A stretch of 64,000 bases of DNA. Source: Capnocytophaga sp. oral taxon 878 (GTDB taxonomy: Bacteria; Bacteroidota; Bacteroidia; Flavobacteriales; Flavobacteriaceae). Of this stretch, positions 25,643 through 34,039 are shown one piece after another; position 1 is the first letter of the stretch, and each line of letters opens with the position of its first letter. The stretch is taken from contig NZ_CP027229.1 of assembly GCF_002999135.1 (NCBI RefSeq), positions 2,124,001 to 2,188,000 of the forward strand. Reading direction: 5' to 3'. The notes beneath the pieces were generated by a model. The model was not told where the DNA came from and made no database searches. It was given only the letters and a program-made list of their open reading frames with translations. The position numbers and the translations under genes were made by a program.

Positions 25643-26266
25643 CTAATGTGTAATCTCAAATTGCTTATCCCCTATCTGCACCCACGCTTTACCATTCTCA
25701 AAGAGAGCCCCATCATCGTAGATAAATGGAATCACAGTCTCATTTTTATCATTGATATAGCCATATTTAGCGCCTTTCTTCACCAAGGCAAGCCCCTCGG
25801 TAAAATAAGAAGCATCATCGTACAAAAAAGGTATGATTTGTTCGCCTTTCCGGTTGATAAAACCCCATTTGCCGTCTTTCTTTACAGCTACATAATCTTT
25901 ATAAAAGTAGGCAGTATCTTCATAGATAAACGGAATCACCTCTTCTCCTTTCTCATTGATAAAGCCCCATTTGCCATTCAATAGGGCAGCAGCAGGGCGA
26001 TGGTTATAAAAGTCATTGTCATCTATAAGGTCGTATTTTATGGGAGTAATCTCCTTGCCAGAGGTATCTATCAATCCGTATTGCGCACCTATTCTCACCA
26101 TTGCCACTCCTTGAAAGAAGTCATAGACAAAATCGTACTTTATAGGAGTAATAAGAGCTCCCTTCTCATTGATGTAGCCCCATTTGTCACCTTGCCTTAC
26201 ACAAGCAAAGCCCTCGTGAAAATCGGTTATTTCATCATATTTCTCTTGCTTATTTGTATTCATCAT
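25643..26266 (-). CDS. WG-repeat protein
   Basis: 207 residues composed of five to six WG repeats (PF14903), for example GDKWGYINEKGALITPIKYD, AQYGLIDTSGKEITPIKYD, NGKWGFINEKGEEVIPFIYE, DGKWGFINRKGEQIIPFLYD and AKYGYINDKNETVIPFIYD. It is cytosolic, with no signal peptide. WG-repeat proteins are common among Bacteroidota and in polymorphic-toxin immunity arrays, though their binding partners are unknown. The ATGATG start overlaps the stop of the next gene upstream by 4 nt. Confidence 0.85.
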   Translation of the reverse strand: MMNTNKQEKYDEITDFHEGFACVRQGDKWGYINEKGALITPIKYDFVYDFFQGVAMVRIGAQYGLIDTSGKEITPIKYDLIDDNDFYNHRPAAALLNGKWGFINEKGEEVIPFIYEDTAYFYKDYVAVKKDGKWGFINRKGEQIIPFLYDDASYFTEGLALVKKGAKYGYINDKNETVIPFIYDDGALFENGKAWVQIGDKQFEITH

Positions 26267-26655
26267 TTTAACTGCTTTTTATGTGCCGAAATCTGTCCTT
26301 CAAAGTCTATTTCTTTTCCCAAGAGCTGACGATAATAGCTTGTAAGTATCATAGCCGACATATCATCGGGGTGTTTAACACCTTTCTCTAAAAAAAACTT
26401 TACAAGTTCAGGATTTCCACCCCTAATCCACTCATTCCGAATGCCCATTCCTATCGTAAAATGACTTTCCATAAAGAATTCTTCTTCGGTAAGCGTCTTT
26501 ATATACTCCTTATCCTCCTTTTTGAGGTTCTTATCCAGCATTTGGATACATTCTGTCAGGTTTTTAGGTTTTTCTTTTTTCATATCAGTCTTTTCTTTTT
26601 GTCCAAAAGCTACAAAACTAATGATACACATACAAAAAGTAATAAGATGCTTCAT
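26263..26655 (-). CDS. Secreted DUF6794-like protein
   Basis: 130 residues. A signal peptide (1-18, ending FVAFGQ) is followed by a compact helical domain: LTECIQMLDKNL, EEEFFMESHFTIGMGIRNEWIRGGNPELVKFFLEKGVKHPDDMSAMILTSYYRQLLG. The HPDDMS and IRN-W motifs match DUF6794 as I remember it. Periplasmic location would fit immunity to an envelope-targeting effector, but this is inference. It is the only exported small protein in this part of the array. Confidence 0.65.
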   Translation of the reverse strand: MKHLITFCMCIISFVAFGQKEKTDMKKEKPKNLTECIQMLDKNLKKEDKEYIKTLTEEEFFMESHFTIGMGIRNEWIRGGNPELVKFFLEKGVKHPDDMSAMILTSYYRQLLGKEIDFEGQISAHKKQLK

Positions 26656-26662
26656 ATAATTA

Positions 26663-27268
26663 CTAAATATTTAAGCCATATTTTTTAGCATACCCCTTTA
26701 AAGTTCTTTCAGCCAAAGGATTGACATCTTTTAAAAGTTCATTATATACCGTTTGGGCTTTCTCTATATACCCGTGTTCCCCATAAAACACAAGCGCTCC
26801 AAAAGAAGGAAAAATTGAATTAGCCGAATAGAAAATCTTCTCTACACTATCATATTGTTTAAAAAAAGGCAGAATATATTGTTGTATATCTTCCTGTACT
26901 CTCTTAATCAACTCTTGTTCATTGGTATTTTCGTCCACTTCATACCATAGCTCTTTTCTCCCTCGTAAATCGTTAATAGTTTTACGGATAAGACAAACAG
27001 GTTCTGTAGGGTAATCAGGGACTTGTCCTGTATGTTTAAAATCATAATAGCCCAACCAAAATTTAGGTTCAAAAATCCCTATATTAATCCGAAACCTAAT
27101 GTTATCTCTATCCCCATAAATGCTTTTCTGTATATTGATGATATGCCCTACCTCAGCAAGCCTTTGATAATAGTTTAAGGCTTTCTTTTTAAAAGAAAGC
27201 GGTTTGAGCAAAAGGGTAAAACCTTCTTTTACAATCCTATCAAATTTAATTTGCGTGTCTGTTTTCAT
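26663..27268 (-). CDS. DUF4304 domain protein
   Basis: 201 residues. The N-terminal 140 residues match DUF4304: FDRIVKEGFTLLLKPLSFKKKALNYYQRL, then INIQKS and FRINIGIF...W. The C-terminal part is helical (KAQTVYNELLKDVNPLAERTLKGYAKKYGL). DUF4304 proteins are recurrent members of immunity arrays of polymorphic toxins. Cytosolic. Spacing of 10 nt on the downstream side and 7 nt on the upstream side suggests one transcript. Confidence 0.72.
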   Translation of the reverse strand: MKTDTQIKFDRIVKEGFTLLLKPLSFKKKALNYYQRLAEVGHIINIQKSIYGDRDNIRFRINIGIFEPKFWLGYYDFKHTGQVPDYPTEPVCLIRKTINDLRGRKELWYEVDENTNEQELIKRVQEDIQQYILPFFKQYDSVEKIFYSANSIFPSFGALVFYGEHGYIEKAQTVYNELLKDVNPLAERTLKGYAKKYGLNI

Positions 27269-27278
27269 AATTAATTTA

Positions 27279-27962
27279 TTAATCAGTTGTCGAGGCTATA
27301 ATCCCTATATACCAATACATACACGGATTATAGACCGTCCAAAAGAAACTCCCTCTCCCCTTTTTGCCCTCATCAAAGTAATTAGAGCTATCCGTACTCC
27401 ACTTACAGACTTCTATTTGCGAAATATCGGTAAAAAGTAACCTACAAAAATCTAAAAAGAAATTGCCTTTTTCAAAATTGCTTTTTGTAATCATAAAAGA
27501 GAACCGAGGCTGAAAGAAAGCGTAAGCAAAGGCTTCCTTTTTGAGCTCTTCCTCTGTCATAGCCACTGCTTTTTCAGGCACTTCTTTATCATCATAGTAA
27601 AAATACCGATTGTGCAGTTTCTCACCACTAAGAATTATCCTTCCGCTCACCTCTTCATATTGCCAGCCCATAAAGTCTTGTACAGAAATCTCCTTACCCG
27701 AGTCTTTAAGGACACCAAAATCGTAGTCCATCGTAAAAAGTTTTGTACGATTTATTTTAGATTTAGCCGCTATACGGTCAAGACGCGTATTTACTTCTTC
27801 TGCTACCGAAATAAGAGTCTGCTGGGCTACTGCCAAATGCTTCTGATAAGGTGTATCGTCCTGCTCCGTATCCAACTGAAAGAAACGAAAGTCTATCATA
27901 CCGCCTTCTCGTTCGTAGGCTTTATACTTTTCTATAAACTTAGGTATTTCTATAGTTGTCAT
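27279..27962 (-). CDS. Hypothetical protein of the immunity-type array
   Basis: 227 residues, soluble, no signal peptide and no domain that I recognise. Notable features are a acidic/aromatic N-terminus (MIDFRFFQLDTEQDD), a segment MDYDFGVLKDSGKEISVQDFMGWQYEEVSGRI read as landmarks DYDFGVL and GWQYEE, and a Cys/Trp-containing C-terminus. Placed among DUF4304 and other immunity-type genes with 9-10 nt spacing, an immunity role is inferred only from position. Confidence 0.55.
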   Translation of the reverse strand: MTTIEIPKFIEKYKAYEREGGMIDFRFFQLDTEQDDTPYQKHLAVAQQTLISVAEEVNTRLDRIAAKSKINRTKLFTMDYDFGVLKDSGKEISVQDFMGWQYEEVSGRIILSGEKLHNRYFYYDDKEVPEKAVAMTEEELKKEAFAYAFFQPRFSFMITKSNFEKGNFFLDFCRLLFTDISQIEVCKWSTDSSNYFDEGKKGRGSFFWTVYNPCMYWYIGIIASTTD

Positions 27963-27971
27963 TTTTAATAT

Positions 27972-28469
27972 TTAATTCTTATCCGCAAAAGGCGCTAACA
28001 GTTGTTTTATCTCTTCCTTTATGGTTGCGTTATCCACACTAGCACCTTGTTTTTCTATAGGCTCAAAGTAGTAAAGGTCGTTTAGAATCCCATATATAGC
28101 TATAGCACGCAGACTGCTAGGTTCAGAGTTTTGGTACAATTGCACCAAAAAAGCAATTGCCCACTTATATGCCACACAATACACGCCACTATGGTTATTA
28201 CCTATAGCACTTATAAAAGCCTCTGCAAGAGCATTCCCTTCTTGCGAATTAATATTAATAATTTGCTCTAACAGATTAATAACTTGGGGTTCTCCCTCCA
28301 ATGTATACTTCTCACAGAACGACAATTGCATTTTCAGCACTCTTTTAAGGCGTGTTTCTTCCTTTTTAGCCTCATTAATATAGTTTACCCACTCTTTTTG
28401 ATGAGAAGCAGGCAAGGTAAGGAAATGCTTTTTTACATTTTCACTTAACAAAGACGTTATATCTATCAT
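27972..28469 (-). CDS. Hypothetical helical protein, partly YdeI-like N-terminus
   Basis: 165 residues, all-alpha. The segment ASHQKEWVNYINEAKKEETR resembles the C-terminal OmdA/YdeI-type motif (s..kew..yI..AKk.eTR.kR), but the rest does not. The remainder is helical repeats (EPQVINLLEQIININ, LAEAFISAIGNN, YKWAIAFLVQLYQN). No signal peptide. Function unknown; array position suggests immunity. Confidence 0.55.
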   Translation of the reverse strand: MIDITSLLSENVKKHFLTLPASHQKEWVNYINEAKKEETRLKRVLKMQLSFCEKYTLEGEPQVINLLEQIININSQEGNALAEAFISAIGNNHSGVYCVAYKWAIAFLVQLYQNSEPSSLRAIAIYGILNDLYYFEPIEKQGASVDNATIKEEIKQLLAPFADKN

Positions 28470-28501
28470 ACTTTATGTTGTTTAGAATGCTTTTTGATGT
28501 T

Positions 28502-29569
28502 CTATTTCCCCCAATCAACAGGCGCCCATTGGGTAAGATGCCAAGGGAAATCATTAAGGTCTATTCCGTTGTATTTCTCATAGATATCCCCTCCTTTTTC
28601 CCAAGGGTTAGGTTTGCCTTGTACCATCTCGTTTATAGGGTGTTCAGCAGTAAAGGCGTGGCAAAAAAGATTCTTATCGGCTGCATAGCCTCCATATTTC
28701 TGTACTGCTTTGGCTACCAAAAAGGTAAAAGGACGAAGTTTTAGCTTGTTAAGGTCTATGTTAGGATCTATCCGAAACCATTGCCCTTCCAACGGGGCAT
28801 TAGGGTTTGTTGAAGTGCCATCTCCTTGTTTTGCTGGATAAGAAAAACCTTTCCCTGCATTGGCAATAGTAAAGGATAGCGCGTGGCATATCTCACCTTT
28901 TCGCGCCTCTGCAATGCCTATTTGAGAGAGTGGATTAAGCATACACACTACTGCCGACCCTCCTGTGGTGTGTTGCATCGCAAAGTTATCCTTACCCAAA
29001 TCTTTAAAGTTTGGTTTTGCTTTAAAATATCCCGAAGCAGCAAAATGCCAAGTACCTTTCTCATCTTTAACAGCGTAAAAATATTCTCGCATCATCCCTG
29101 TTGCTTTGTCATAAACAGCAAAAGCTCTATCCCCTCCGCCTGCTGGTTGTGCATATTTAGGCAAGGGGATGCGCCCCGTAGTATACTTAATAAGGTCTTG
29201 TCTGTAAATAACTCTATTATCTTTAGATTCAAAATAAGCATATTCCTGATGAGGGTTATTAGAATCTACCACATAAATAGGGATGTTATAAGATGTTGTA
29301 CACAATGAAGTTAGCACCGTTTTTTTAAATCTTTCAGGCAGATATTCAGCGGGCATTTTAGGCATATAAGCTGCTATGGCAGCCGAGTTCGTTGCCAAAG
29401 GCATATTTTTAACTTCTCTTGTGAAAATAGACCCCTGAGCTATATAAGGCTCAAAGAGACTTCCCGTATAATAATACCCTTTCTGCTGTTCTTCTTCTCC
29501 TGATTGTTTGCTACAAGCAGATAATATAAGTAGAAAGAAAAAGTAAATAAGTGTTTTGTTATGTGTCAT
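28502..29569 (-). CDS. Secreted lipoprotein of unknown enzymatic type
   Basis: 355 residues from the ATG at 29569; the longer frame to 29593 adds a poor signal N-region. Lipobox LLILSAC then SKQSGEEEQ, an acidic stretch compatible with surface export. The body has IPLPKYAQPAGGGDRAFAVYD, TGGSAVVCMLNPLSQIGIAEARKGEICHALSF, SYPAKQGDGT and VAKAVQKYGGYAAD; landmarks only. A conserved H in ICHAL and paired Cys suggest a folded extracellular domain seen in some actinobacterial secreted proteins. It is the only large exported protein in the array, so it could be an effector or a defence protein; not assigned. Confidence 0.6.
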   Translation of the reverse strand: MTHNKTLIYFFFLLILSACSKQSGEEEQQKGYYYTGSLFEPYIAQGSIFTREVKNMPLATNSAAIAAYMPKMPAEYLPERFKKTVLTSLCTTSYNIPIYVVDSNNPHQEYAYFESKDNRVIYRQDLIKYTTGRIPLPKYAQPAGGGDRAFAVYDKATGMMREYFYAVKDEKGTWHFAASGYFKAKPNFKDLGKDNFAMQHTTGGSAVVCMLNPLSQIGIAEARKGEICHALSFTIANAGKGFSYPAKQGDGTSTNPNAPLEGQWFRIDPNIDLNKLKLRPFTFLVAKAVQKYGGYAADKNLFCHAFTAEHPINEMVQGKPNPWEKGGDIYEKYNGIDLNDFPWHLTQWAPVDWGK

Positions 29570-29589
29570 TTTAAATATTTTTATTGATT

Positions 29590-29646
29590 TCATTTCTTGC
29601 CTTGTTTAGAGAGAGCTTGAGCAAGCTGAGTAAATTGTTCTTTTAT
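29590..29646 (-). other. Reading-frame remnant after a stop codon
   Basis: Directly after the TAA of the gene ending at 29647, the same frame stays open for 18 sense codons and would read IKEQFTQLAQALSKQGKK then TGA at 29590. It looks like the C-terminal end of another protein left behind when the present gene end was exchanged. Confidence 0.35.
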
Positions 29647-30018
29647 TTATACATCAAAATAACTAAACACAAACTTAGGGGGTAACTCATACAAAAGATA
29701 ATCGCCCACGATAAGCCCTATACATTCATTTTTATCATTATATACACAAGCCTCTACCACAAGTTTATTCATCTTTTTATCTTTATACAAGGTCAGTTCA
29801 CGTAGTTTATTCACTTCCTTATCTATATCTTCTATAGGAAAGAGGTGTAATACGCTTTTATCCTCTACAAAATCAAGAGTCTCATTGATTTCTTCTAAAA
29901 ACGCTCCCGAAACACCAAACTTTTCAGCTAATACTTGGGTATCTTCGGCTTTATAGGCTTCTAAAAAGTCGGTAAGGGCGTAGTAAATTTCTGTTTTAAG
30001 GGATTGTGTAATTTCCAT
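29647..30018 (-). CDS. Immunity-type protein, tandem paralogue 1
   Basis: 123 residues. The first 63 are almost identical to the next gene (MEITQSLKTEIYYALTDFLE, then AEDTQVLAEKF, FVEDKSVLHLFPIE), while the C-terminal half (about 70-123) is unrelated until a shared ending PKFVF-YF. This is the pattern of a duplicated immunity gene whose specificity half has been replaced. Family not recognised. A possible promoter (TACTTTTG on the minus strand at 30060-30067) lies in the duplicated spacer. Confidence 0.65.
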   Translation of the reverse strand: MEITQSLKTEIYYALTDFLEAYKAEDTQVLAEKFGVSGAFLEEINETLDFVEDKSVLHLFPIEDIDKEVNKLRELTLYKDKKMNKLVVEACVYNDKNECIGLIVGDYLLYELPPKFVFSYFDV

Positions 30019-30067
30019 ATAGTGTTATTTAATCTTTGCTATATCGTTTTTATAACTTGCAAAAGTA
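30019..30067 (-). repeat. Fossil 3' end of the upstream gene within the duplication
   Basis: The bases before paralogue 1 read FASYKNDIAKIK and stop, identical to the C-terminus of the gene ending at 30497. This shows that the duplicated unit (about 470 bp) carried the tail of the neighbouring gene. It now also contains a TACTTTTG promoter-like box. Confidence 0.7.
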
Positions 30068-30118
30068 TAGCGACGCAAAAGCAATTTTGAGACTTTTCAG
30101 ATAGCCTCAACGAGTGTA

Positions 30119-30490
30119 TTAACAACTAAAGTAGTGAAATACAAACTTAGGAAATTGGTCTCTAAGGTTGTAATATCCTTTGATGATGGCAAAATATTCT
30201 TGATCATCCCACAAGTGGGCTTCTACTCCTACAGCGGTATCATCATTGTTGAAGTTATACACCTCTAAATTCACCCCTCCACCTTCTTCTTTGTCCATTT
30301 CTTCTATAGGAAAGAGGTGTAACACGCTTTTGTCTTCTACAAAGTCAAGCATTTCATAGATTTCTTCTAAAAACTCTCCCGAAATATCAAACTTTTCAGC
30401 TAATACTTGGGTATCTTCGGCTTTATAGGCTTCTAAAAAGTCCGCAAGAGTGTGATATATTTCTGTTTTAAGGGCTTGTGTAATTTCCAT
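30119..30490 (-). CDS. Immunity-type protein, tandem paralogue 2
   Basis: 123 residues. Shares the first 63 residues with the gene downstream (MEITQALKTEIYHTLADFLE, AEDTQVLAEKF, FVEDKSVLHLFPIEEMDKE) but has its own second half (VNLEVYNFNNDDTAVGVEAH, DQEYFAIIKGYYNL) before the common PKFVFHYF end. Small, acidic, cytosolic. It starts 6 nt after the previous gene. Confidence 0.65.
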   Translation of the reverse strand: MEITQALKTEIYHTLADFLEAYKAEDTQVLAEKFDISGEFLEEIYEMLDFVEDKSVLHLFPIEEMDKEEGGGVNLEVYNFNNDDTAVGVEAHLWDDQEYFAIIKGYYNLRDQFPKFVFHYFSC

Positions 30491-30496
30491 ATAGTG

Positions 30497-30826
30497 TTAT
30501 TTAATCTTTGCTATATCGTTTTTATAACTCGCAAAACTGATATTTCCTTCTAAAACCAACTCGCAAAGGGCTGTTGGGTCATAGCCTTTAAAGGAATGAA
30601 GGGTATAATGGCAATGCTTGTCCTCGCGCTCTAAGTGAAGCACATAACCATCGGGTTCGTCTTGAAAAACAACGATTGCTTCTTTGTAGTTTTCTAAGGT
30701 TGCTACCGAGCGTATCAAATCCTGCCTACTATCGTGCAAGTGAGAGGCTACAAAGGCTATTTCGGTAGTGCCATTGCTAATAGTTACCATTGCCCAGCCA
30801 TGTTCTTTGGGAGTGTAATCAATCAT
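30497..30826 (-). CDS. Small immunity-type protein
   Basis: 109 residues starting MIDYTPKEHGWAMVTISNGT, then IAFVASHLHDSRQDLIRSV. The pattern ehGWa...S.lhDs..dLi is one I associate with small immunity proteins, but I cannot name the family. Cytosolic. It ends 6 nt before paralogue 2, and its last 12 codons are duplicated at 30025-30060. Confidence 0.6.
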   Translation of the reverse strand: MIDYTPKEHGWAMVTISNGTTEIAFVASHLHDSRQDLIRSVATLENYKEAIVVFQDEPDGYVLHLEREDKHCHYTLHSFKGYDPTALCELVLEGNISFASYKNDIAKIK

Positions 30827-30832
30827 TGCAAA

Positions 30833-31330
30833 TTAATAAAGTTTCATTAGTAAATCGGCAAAAGAAGTAGCAATAGGAGAGGGCTCTATGTCTTGTATAT
30901 TATGATTAAAAAGATAAATCTGCTGGTCTTCTGCTAATAAAAGCGTATCGCCCGCAGGAGTGCGCGCAATCGGTATTCCCTGTTTCTGAAAGTCAGTATA
31001 CAAGTCTATCAGCGAATGAAACTTATAAGCCGACCGAAAAGCCAAAAAGCGGTCTATTACCACCTTACTGCCTTTCACCCTGTTTTTAGAAGGAATGCCT
31101 CCGTTGTGCTCCAACAGAAAACGAATATATTCCTCATCGATAGGCTGGCTCAGCTCTCTGTGAAAATCAGCAATTTCTGTTTCTTCCGCCTTGTCCGTTT
31201 CGTAGGCTTTGATGAGGTTTTTTAGGGTTTGTTTATCGGGCAAAATCTTATAAGCTCTGAGCTGTTCCACTTTCTCTGGACTCAAGCCATATTTCTCAAA
31301 AGTAAGGTTTTTCATAGATTTATTATCCAC
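30833..31330 (-). CDS. SMI1/KNR4 (SUKH) immunity protein
   Basis: 165 residues. The SUKH-1 core is visible: LSQPIDEEYIRFLLEHNGGIPSKN read as landmarks PIDEEYIRFLLEHNGG, then SLIDLYTDFQKQGIPIARTPAGDTLLL and the C-terminal SPIATSFADLLMKLY. SUKH proteins are the most widespread immunity superfamily of bacterial polymorphic toxins, often against nucleases. Overlaps the next gene by 8 nt. Confidence 0.85.
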   Translation of the reverse strand: MDNKSMKNLTFEKYGLSPEKVEQLRAYKILPDKQTLKNLIKAYETDKAEETEIADFHRELSQPIDEEYIRFLLEHNGGIPSKNRVKGSKVVIDRFLAFRSAYKFHSLIDLYTDFQKQGIPIARTPAGDTLLLAEDQQIYLFNHNIQDIEPSPIATSFADLLMKLY

Positions 31331-31760
31331 TAATCGTTTCTAAATGAAGTTGATAGTTATTATCGAGCCTGATATTCACCAGATGCCCCAAAAAGTAATC
31401 AGGGTCAGTATCCACATCAAAAGTGCAGACGAGGTCTTCACCTACTTCACAATACAAATCATAGAAATACACGGCTTCGCAAAATTGCTCTTCAGTAATT
31501 TCTTCTTCAAGGTCTTCTTGGGCTACTTCAAAGAGTTCTCTTACCTCTTCATTTTTGAGCAGAAACTGCAGAACAGCTTCCTTGTTGCCCTCCAACCATT
31601 GTACTTTGGTTGCTACTTGCCGAAATACTTCTTGCTTTTCTTCTTCTGTAAAGTGGCGTTTGGCATCAAAACAGACCACAACTTCAGCCTCTTCATCACC
31701 CCAAAAGGTAAAGAGTGCTTGATACTCGATTTGGTTTTCAGTAATAAAATTCATATTCAA
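31323..31760 (-). CDS. DUF2004/DUF2262-like acidic immunity-type protein
   Basis: 145 residues, strongly acidic (repeated Glu/Asp, especially 85-110). The fold pattern EAEVVVCFDAKRHFTEEEK, then a helical middle and DVDTDPDYFLGHLVNIRLD near the end resembles DUF2004/DUF2262 proteins, which occur in SUKH-containing immunity arrays. Acidic immunity proteins often bind basic nuclease toxins. First gene after a good promoter at 31789. Either Met1 or Met3 may be the start. Confidence 0.6.
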   Translation of the reverse strand: MNMNFITENQIEYQALFTFWGDEEAEVVVCFDAKRHFTEEEKQEVFRQVATKVQWLEGNKEAVLQFLLKNEEVRELFEVAQEDLEEEITEEQFCEAVYFYDLYCEVGEDLVCTFDVDTDPDYFLGHLVNIRLDNNYQLHLETISG

Positions 31761-31788
31761 TAAATAAACTGATAATTAATAATAAACG

Positions 31789-31819
31789 CAAAGATAAACA
31801 TATTTTGCCAATTAACCAA
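31789..31819 (-). promoter_or_regulatory. Promoter for the 31760-28502 part of the array
   Basis: On the minus strand TTG (31819-31817), 20 bp, then TATCTTTG (31796-31789) followed by C, 29 nt before the ATG at 31760. Confidence 0.6.
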
Positions 31820-31854
31820 TACCCCTTCCCCTTTCTCATCTCCTATCTCCTCCC

Positions 31855-32165
31855 TAAAAATAAAGAATTCTCATCCTTTTCTCATTTTTATTACCAATCC
31901 TTCAAAATTCCCCCATCACCCAGTCTTGCCCCTTACATCTTATCTCTTGCCTGATAATCAACTCTTTCCGCCCCCATCCTCTTACCTCTTATCCCTTGTC
32001 TCTTCCCTACTTTAAACGAACGAATAACGAAGGATAAACGAACTATAAACGAAAGAAAGACCTTTATTTACTGAAAATCAGCCCCTTCGTTCCACAACTC
32101 TCCCTTTGCATAATTCACAACCAAATCCCCCAAACCTTGCATTTTTCTCAAACCTCCCACCTTTT
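31855..32165 (-). repeat. Dispersed composite intergenic element, copy E
   Basis: Second copy of the composite element, same module order as copy D: a TTTGCATAATTCAC block (32104-32125 on plus), ACTGAAAATCAGCCCC, the TTCGTT units (32011-32056 on the minus strand, here including TTATTCGTTCG as in copies A-C), 7-bp-periodic TTACCTCTTATCC tracts and ACCAATCCTTCAAAATTC at 31890. It fills most of the 488-bp gap; nothing else is visible in it. Confidence 0.8.
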
Positions 32166-32248
32166 TCTCCCCATTTTTCTCGCCCTCTCTTCCCTCTTAT
32201 CTCTTATCTCTTGCCTATCTCCTAAACCTTTCTATCTCCTCCCCTCTC

Positions 32249-33163
32249 CTATTTTTTCCGAATGCTATATAATTCCCCTCCATTCTCCCCATCTTTATAA
32301 ATCAAGACCCTATCCCCCCACAAGTCTCTCATCTGAATAATCCTACGCGTACTATTTGTTTTAGTATTCCACTTAAATTGTACAGAGTCCTTATCTATCT
32401 TAAAGGTATAGTATTGGTAACCATAAGGTATCGTCCAGCCCGAAAAATGGTTGCCTCCTCCGTGATTTCCTAAAACCACTTCATCAAACTGATATAAATT
32501 CTTCTCTATTTGTTCCTTGTATAAGTATTGAATAAAATTTTTCTTTTGGGGCTTTTCTTCATAGTAAGTTTTAAATACGTATTCAAGCATAAAAAACTCC
32601 CCTTTAGTCCCTATACAAATGATATGATCTCTCAAGTTAATAGTTTCTTTCAGTGTACCTAACCTATTATCCATATCCTTTTTTATTATACTCCTGATGG
32701 CATCTATATCATACTCCCCATATTTTTCATCTTTTGGAATCTTGTAATTTTTCACAATGAAGTCATAGTCTAACACATCTAATTTATTTATTTTAATTCC
32801 TTTATTCCAAGGATAAACATACTTGTACACAGTAGGTTTAAATATATCATCTCCAGTTTTGTAGAAAGTTTTATTCCCTACAAAAGACCCTTTTGCATTT
32901 ATCCTTTGCTTAATTTTCAGACTTTTATCAAGTAAAAAATACTCTCCCTTTGCAAAGTTTAAGCAATATATAAAGCCATCATCTTTGTCATAAAAAATCA
33001 TATTTTTGTCTATTCCTCTAAGCAGAGTATCCACTACAAAAAGCTTTTTATCAAAACCACTGAACTCAGGTATCTTAGGATACTTATCTTGAGCCGTTAT
33101 TTCATAACCGCAACTGCTATATAATATAGCTAAAATTGCTATTTTCAAATGATAAAATCTCAT
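32249..33163 (-). CDS. Hypothetical exported protein
   Basis: 304 residues. An N-terminal hydrophobic segment (7-23) ends in ILYSSCGYEITAQ, allowing either a lipoprotein (Cys18) or a cleaved signal peptide. The body is Lys/Tyr-rich with many short strands (KNMIFYDKDDGFIYCLNF, FFMLEYVFKTYYEEK, DRVLIYKDGENGGELYS) and looks like a beta-propeller or sandwich. No family recognised. It is more AT-rich than most neighbours, suggesting acquisition. Confidence 0.5.
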   Translation of the reverse strand: MRFYHLKIAILAILYSSCGYEITAQDKYPKIPEFSGFDKKLFVVDTLLRGIDKNMIFYDKDDGFIYCLNFAKGEYFLLDKSLKIKQRINAKGSFVGNKTFYKTGDDIFKPTVYKYVYPWNKGIKINKLDVLDYDFIVKNYKIPKDEKYGEYDIDAIRSIIKKDMDNRLGTLKETINLRDHIICIGTKGEFFMLEYVFKTYYEEKPQKKNFIQYLYKEQIEKNLYQFDEVVLGNHGGGNHFSGWTIPYGYQYYTFKIDKDSVQFKWNTKTNSTRRIIQMRDLWGDRVLIYKDGENGGELYSIRKK

Positions 33164-33175
33164 AATAGTTTATTG

Positions 33176-34036
33176 TCAATTTACTTCTACACTCACCACC
33201 AATAAGTCATTTTCCTTATTGCGAACAATGCCATAAAAACGTCCTTTATACCAAAGCATTTGTTGCTCGTAATCAATAGTGTACTTGCCAATGTCTAATA
33301 AGTGAATTATCTCCCCAGTTAAAGCATTGATAAGCATTGGCTTCTGTTTTTTATTACTTATGATAATACGCCCTCCTTTTCGTACAAAGCGTATTGTTTG
33401 TCCCGTATTATAACTAAATACCGTCTGTCCATTATTCACCGAAACTCCATAAAAATAACCTCCTTTGCCTGCTGTGCCAAAATATAAGATATCGTTATAC
33501 TCCTCTACTTCAGTGTAAAGATAAGCAGAGAGTTTGTATTTCCAAAGTGTTTTTTGGTGCTGTTTATCTCGGCAGCTCATCATAAACGGAGATTGCATAA
33601 AAACTTCTTTATCTCCAAAACAATAGACTTTAGCATCACTAAAAGTTTGCTTCTGAGGGATAACGCCGAAAGATTGTTCTATCACTTCATTTTCAGTAAT
33701 TTCAAATACCTTATTGGTTACAAAAATATTGCCTAATTTATAGTATTCAATAAGCATAAAAAGTCGTTCGCCTTCCCAATAATAGCACACATCACTATTA
33801 TAGCAAGTTTCTTCTTCAAAGAAAAAAGAAAGTCGTTTCTGTGAGGTAAAATCTTCTGAAAATATATCTACAAGAATATAACGATCCACATACACTCCCT
33901 CTTTCACCATCTTTTTAGAAACATCAGCTGAGGCAAATTGCAATACAGCTATTTTCTCCTGAAAAGGCACAATATCTACCACCCTATAATGACGAAAAGA
34001 GTTGTTAAAAGTATTTAAGGTATGGTAGTTTGTCAT
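33176..34036 (-). CDS. Beta-propeller-like protein of the array
   Basis: 286 residues, no signal peptide. Repeating blades resemble PQQ-type propellers: YNDILYFGTAGKGGYFYGVSVNNGQTVFSY, then GRIIISNKKQKPMLINALTGEIIHL and MLWYKGRFYGIVRNKEND read as landmarks LYFGTAG, NGQTVFSY and LTGEIIHLLD. A cytosolic propeller in an immunity array may act as a toxin-binding decoy; this is inference. It is 3 nt from the ankyrin gene. Confidence 0.55.
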   Translation of the reverse strand: MTNYHTLNTFNNSFRHYRVVDIVPFQEKIAVLQFASADVSKKMVKEGVYVDRYILVDIFSEDFTSQKRLSFFFEEETCYNSDVCYYWEGERLFMLIEYYKLGNIFVTNKVFEITENEVIEQSFGVIPQKQTFSDAKVYCFGDKEVFMQSPFMMSCRDKQHQKTLWKYKLSAYLYTEVEEYNDILYFGTAGKGGYFYGVSVNNGQTVFSYNTGQTIRFVRKGGRIIISNKKQKPMLINALTGEIIHLLDIGKYTIDYEQQMLWYKGRFYGIVRNKENDLLVVSVEVN

Positions 34037-34039
34037 ATA

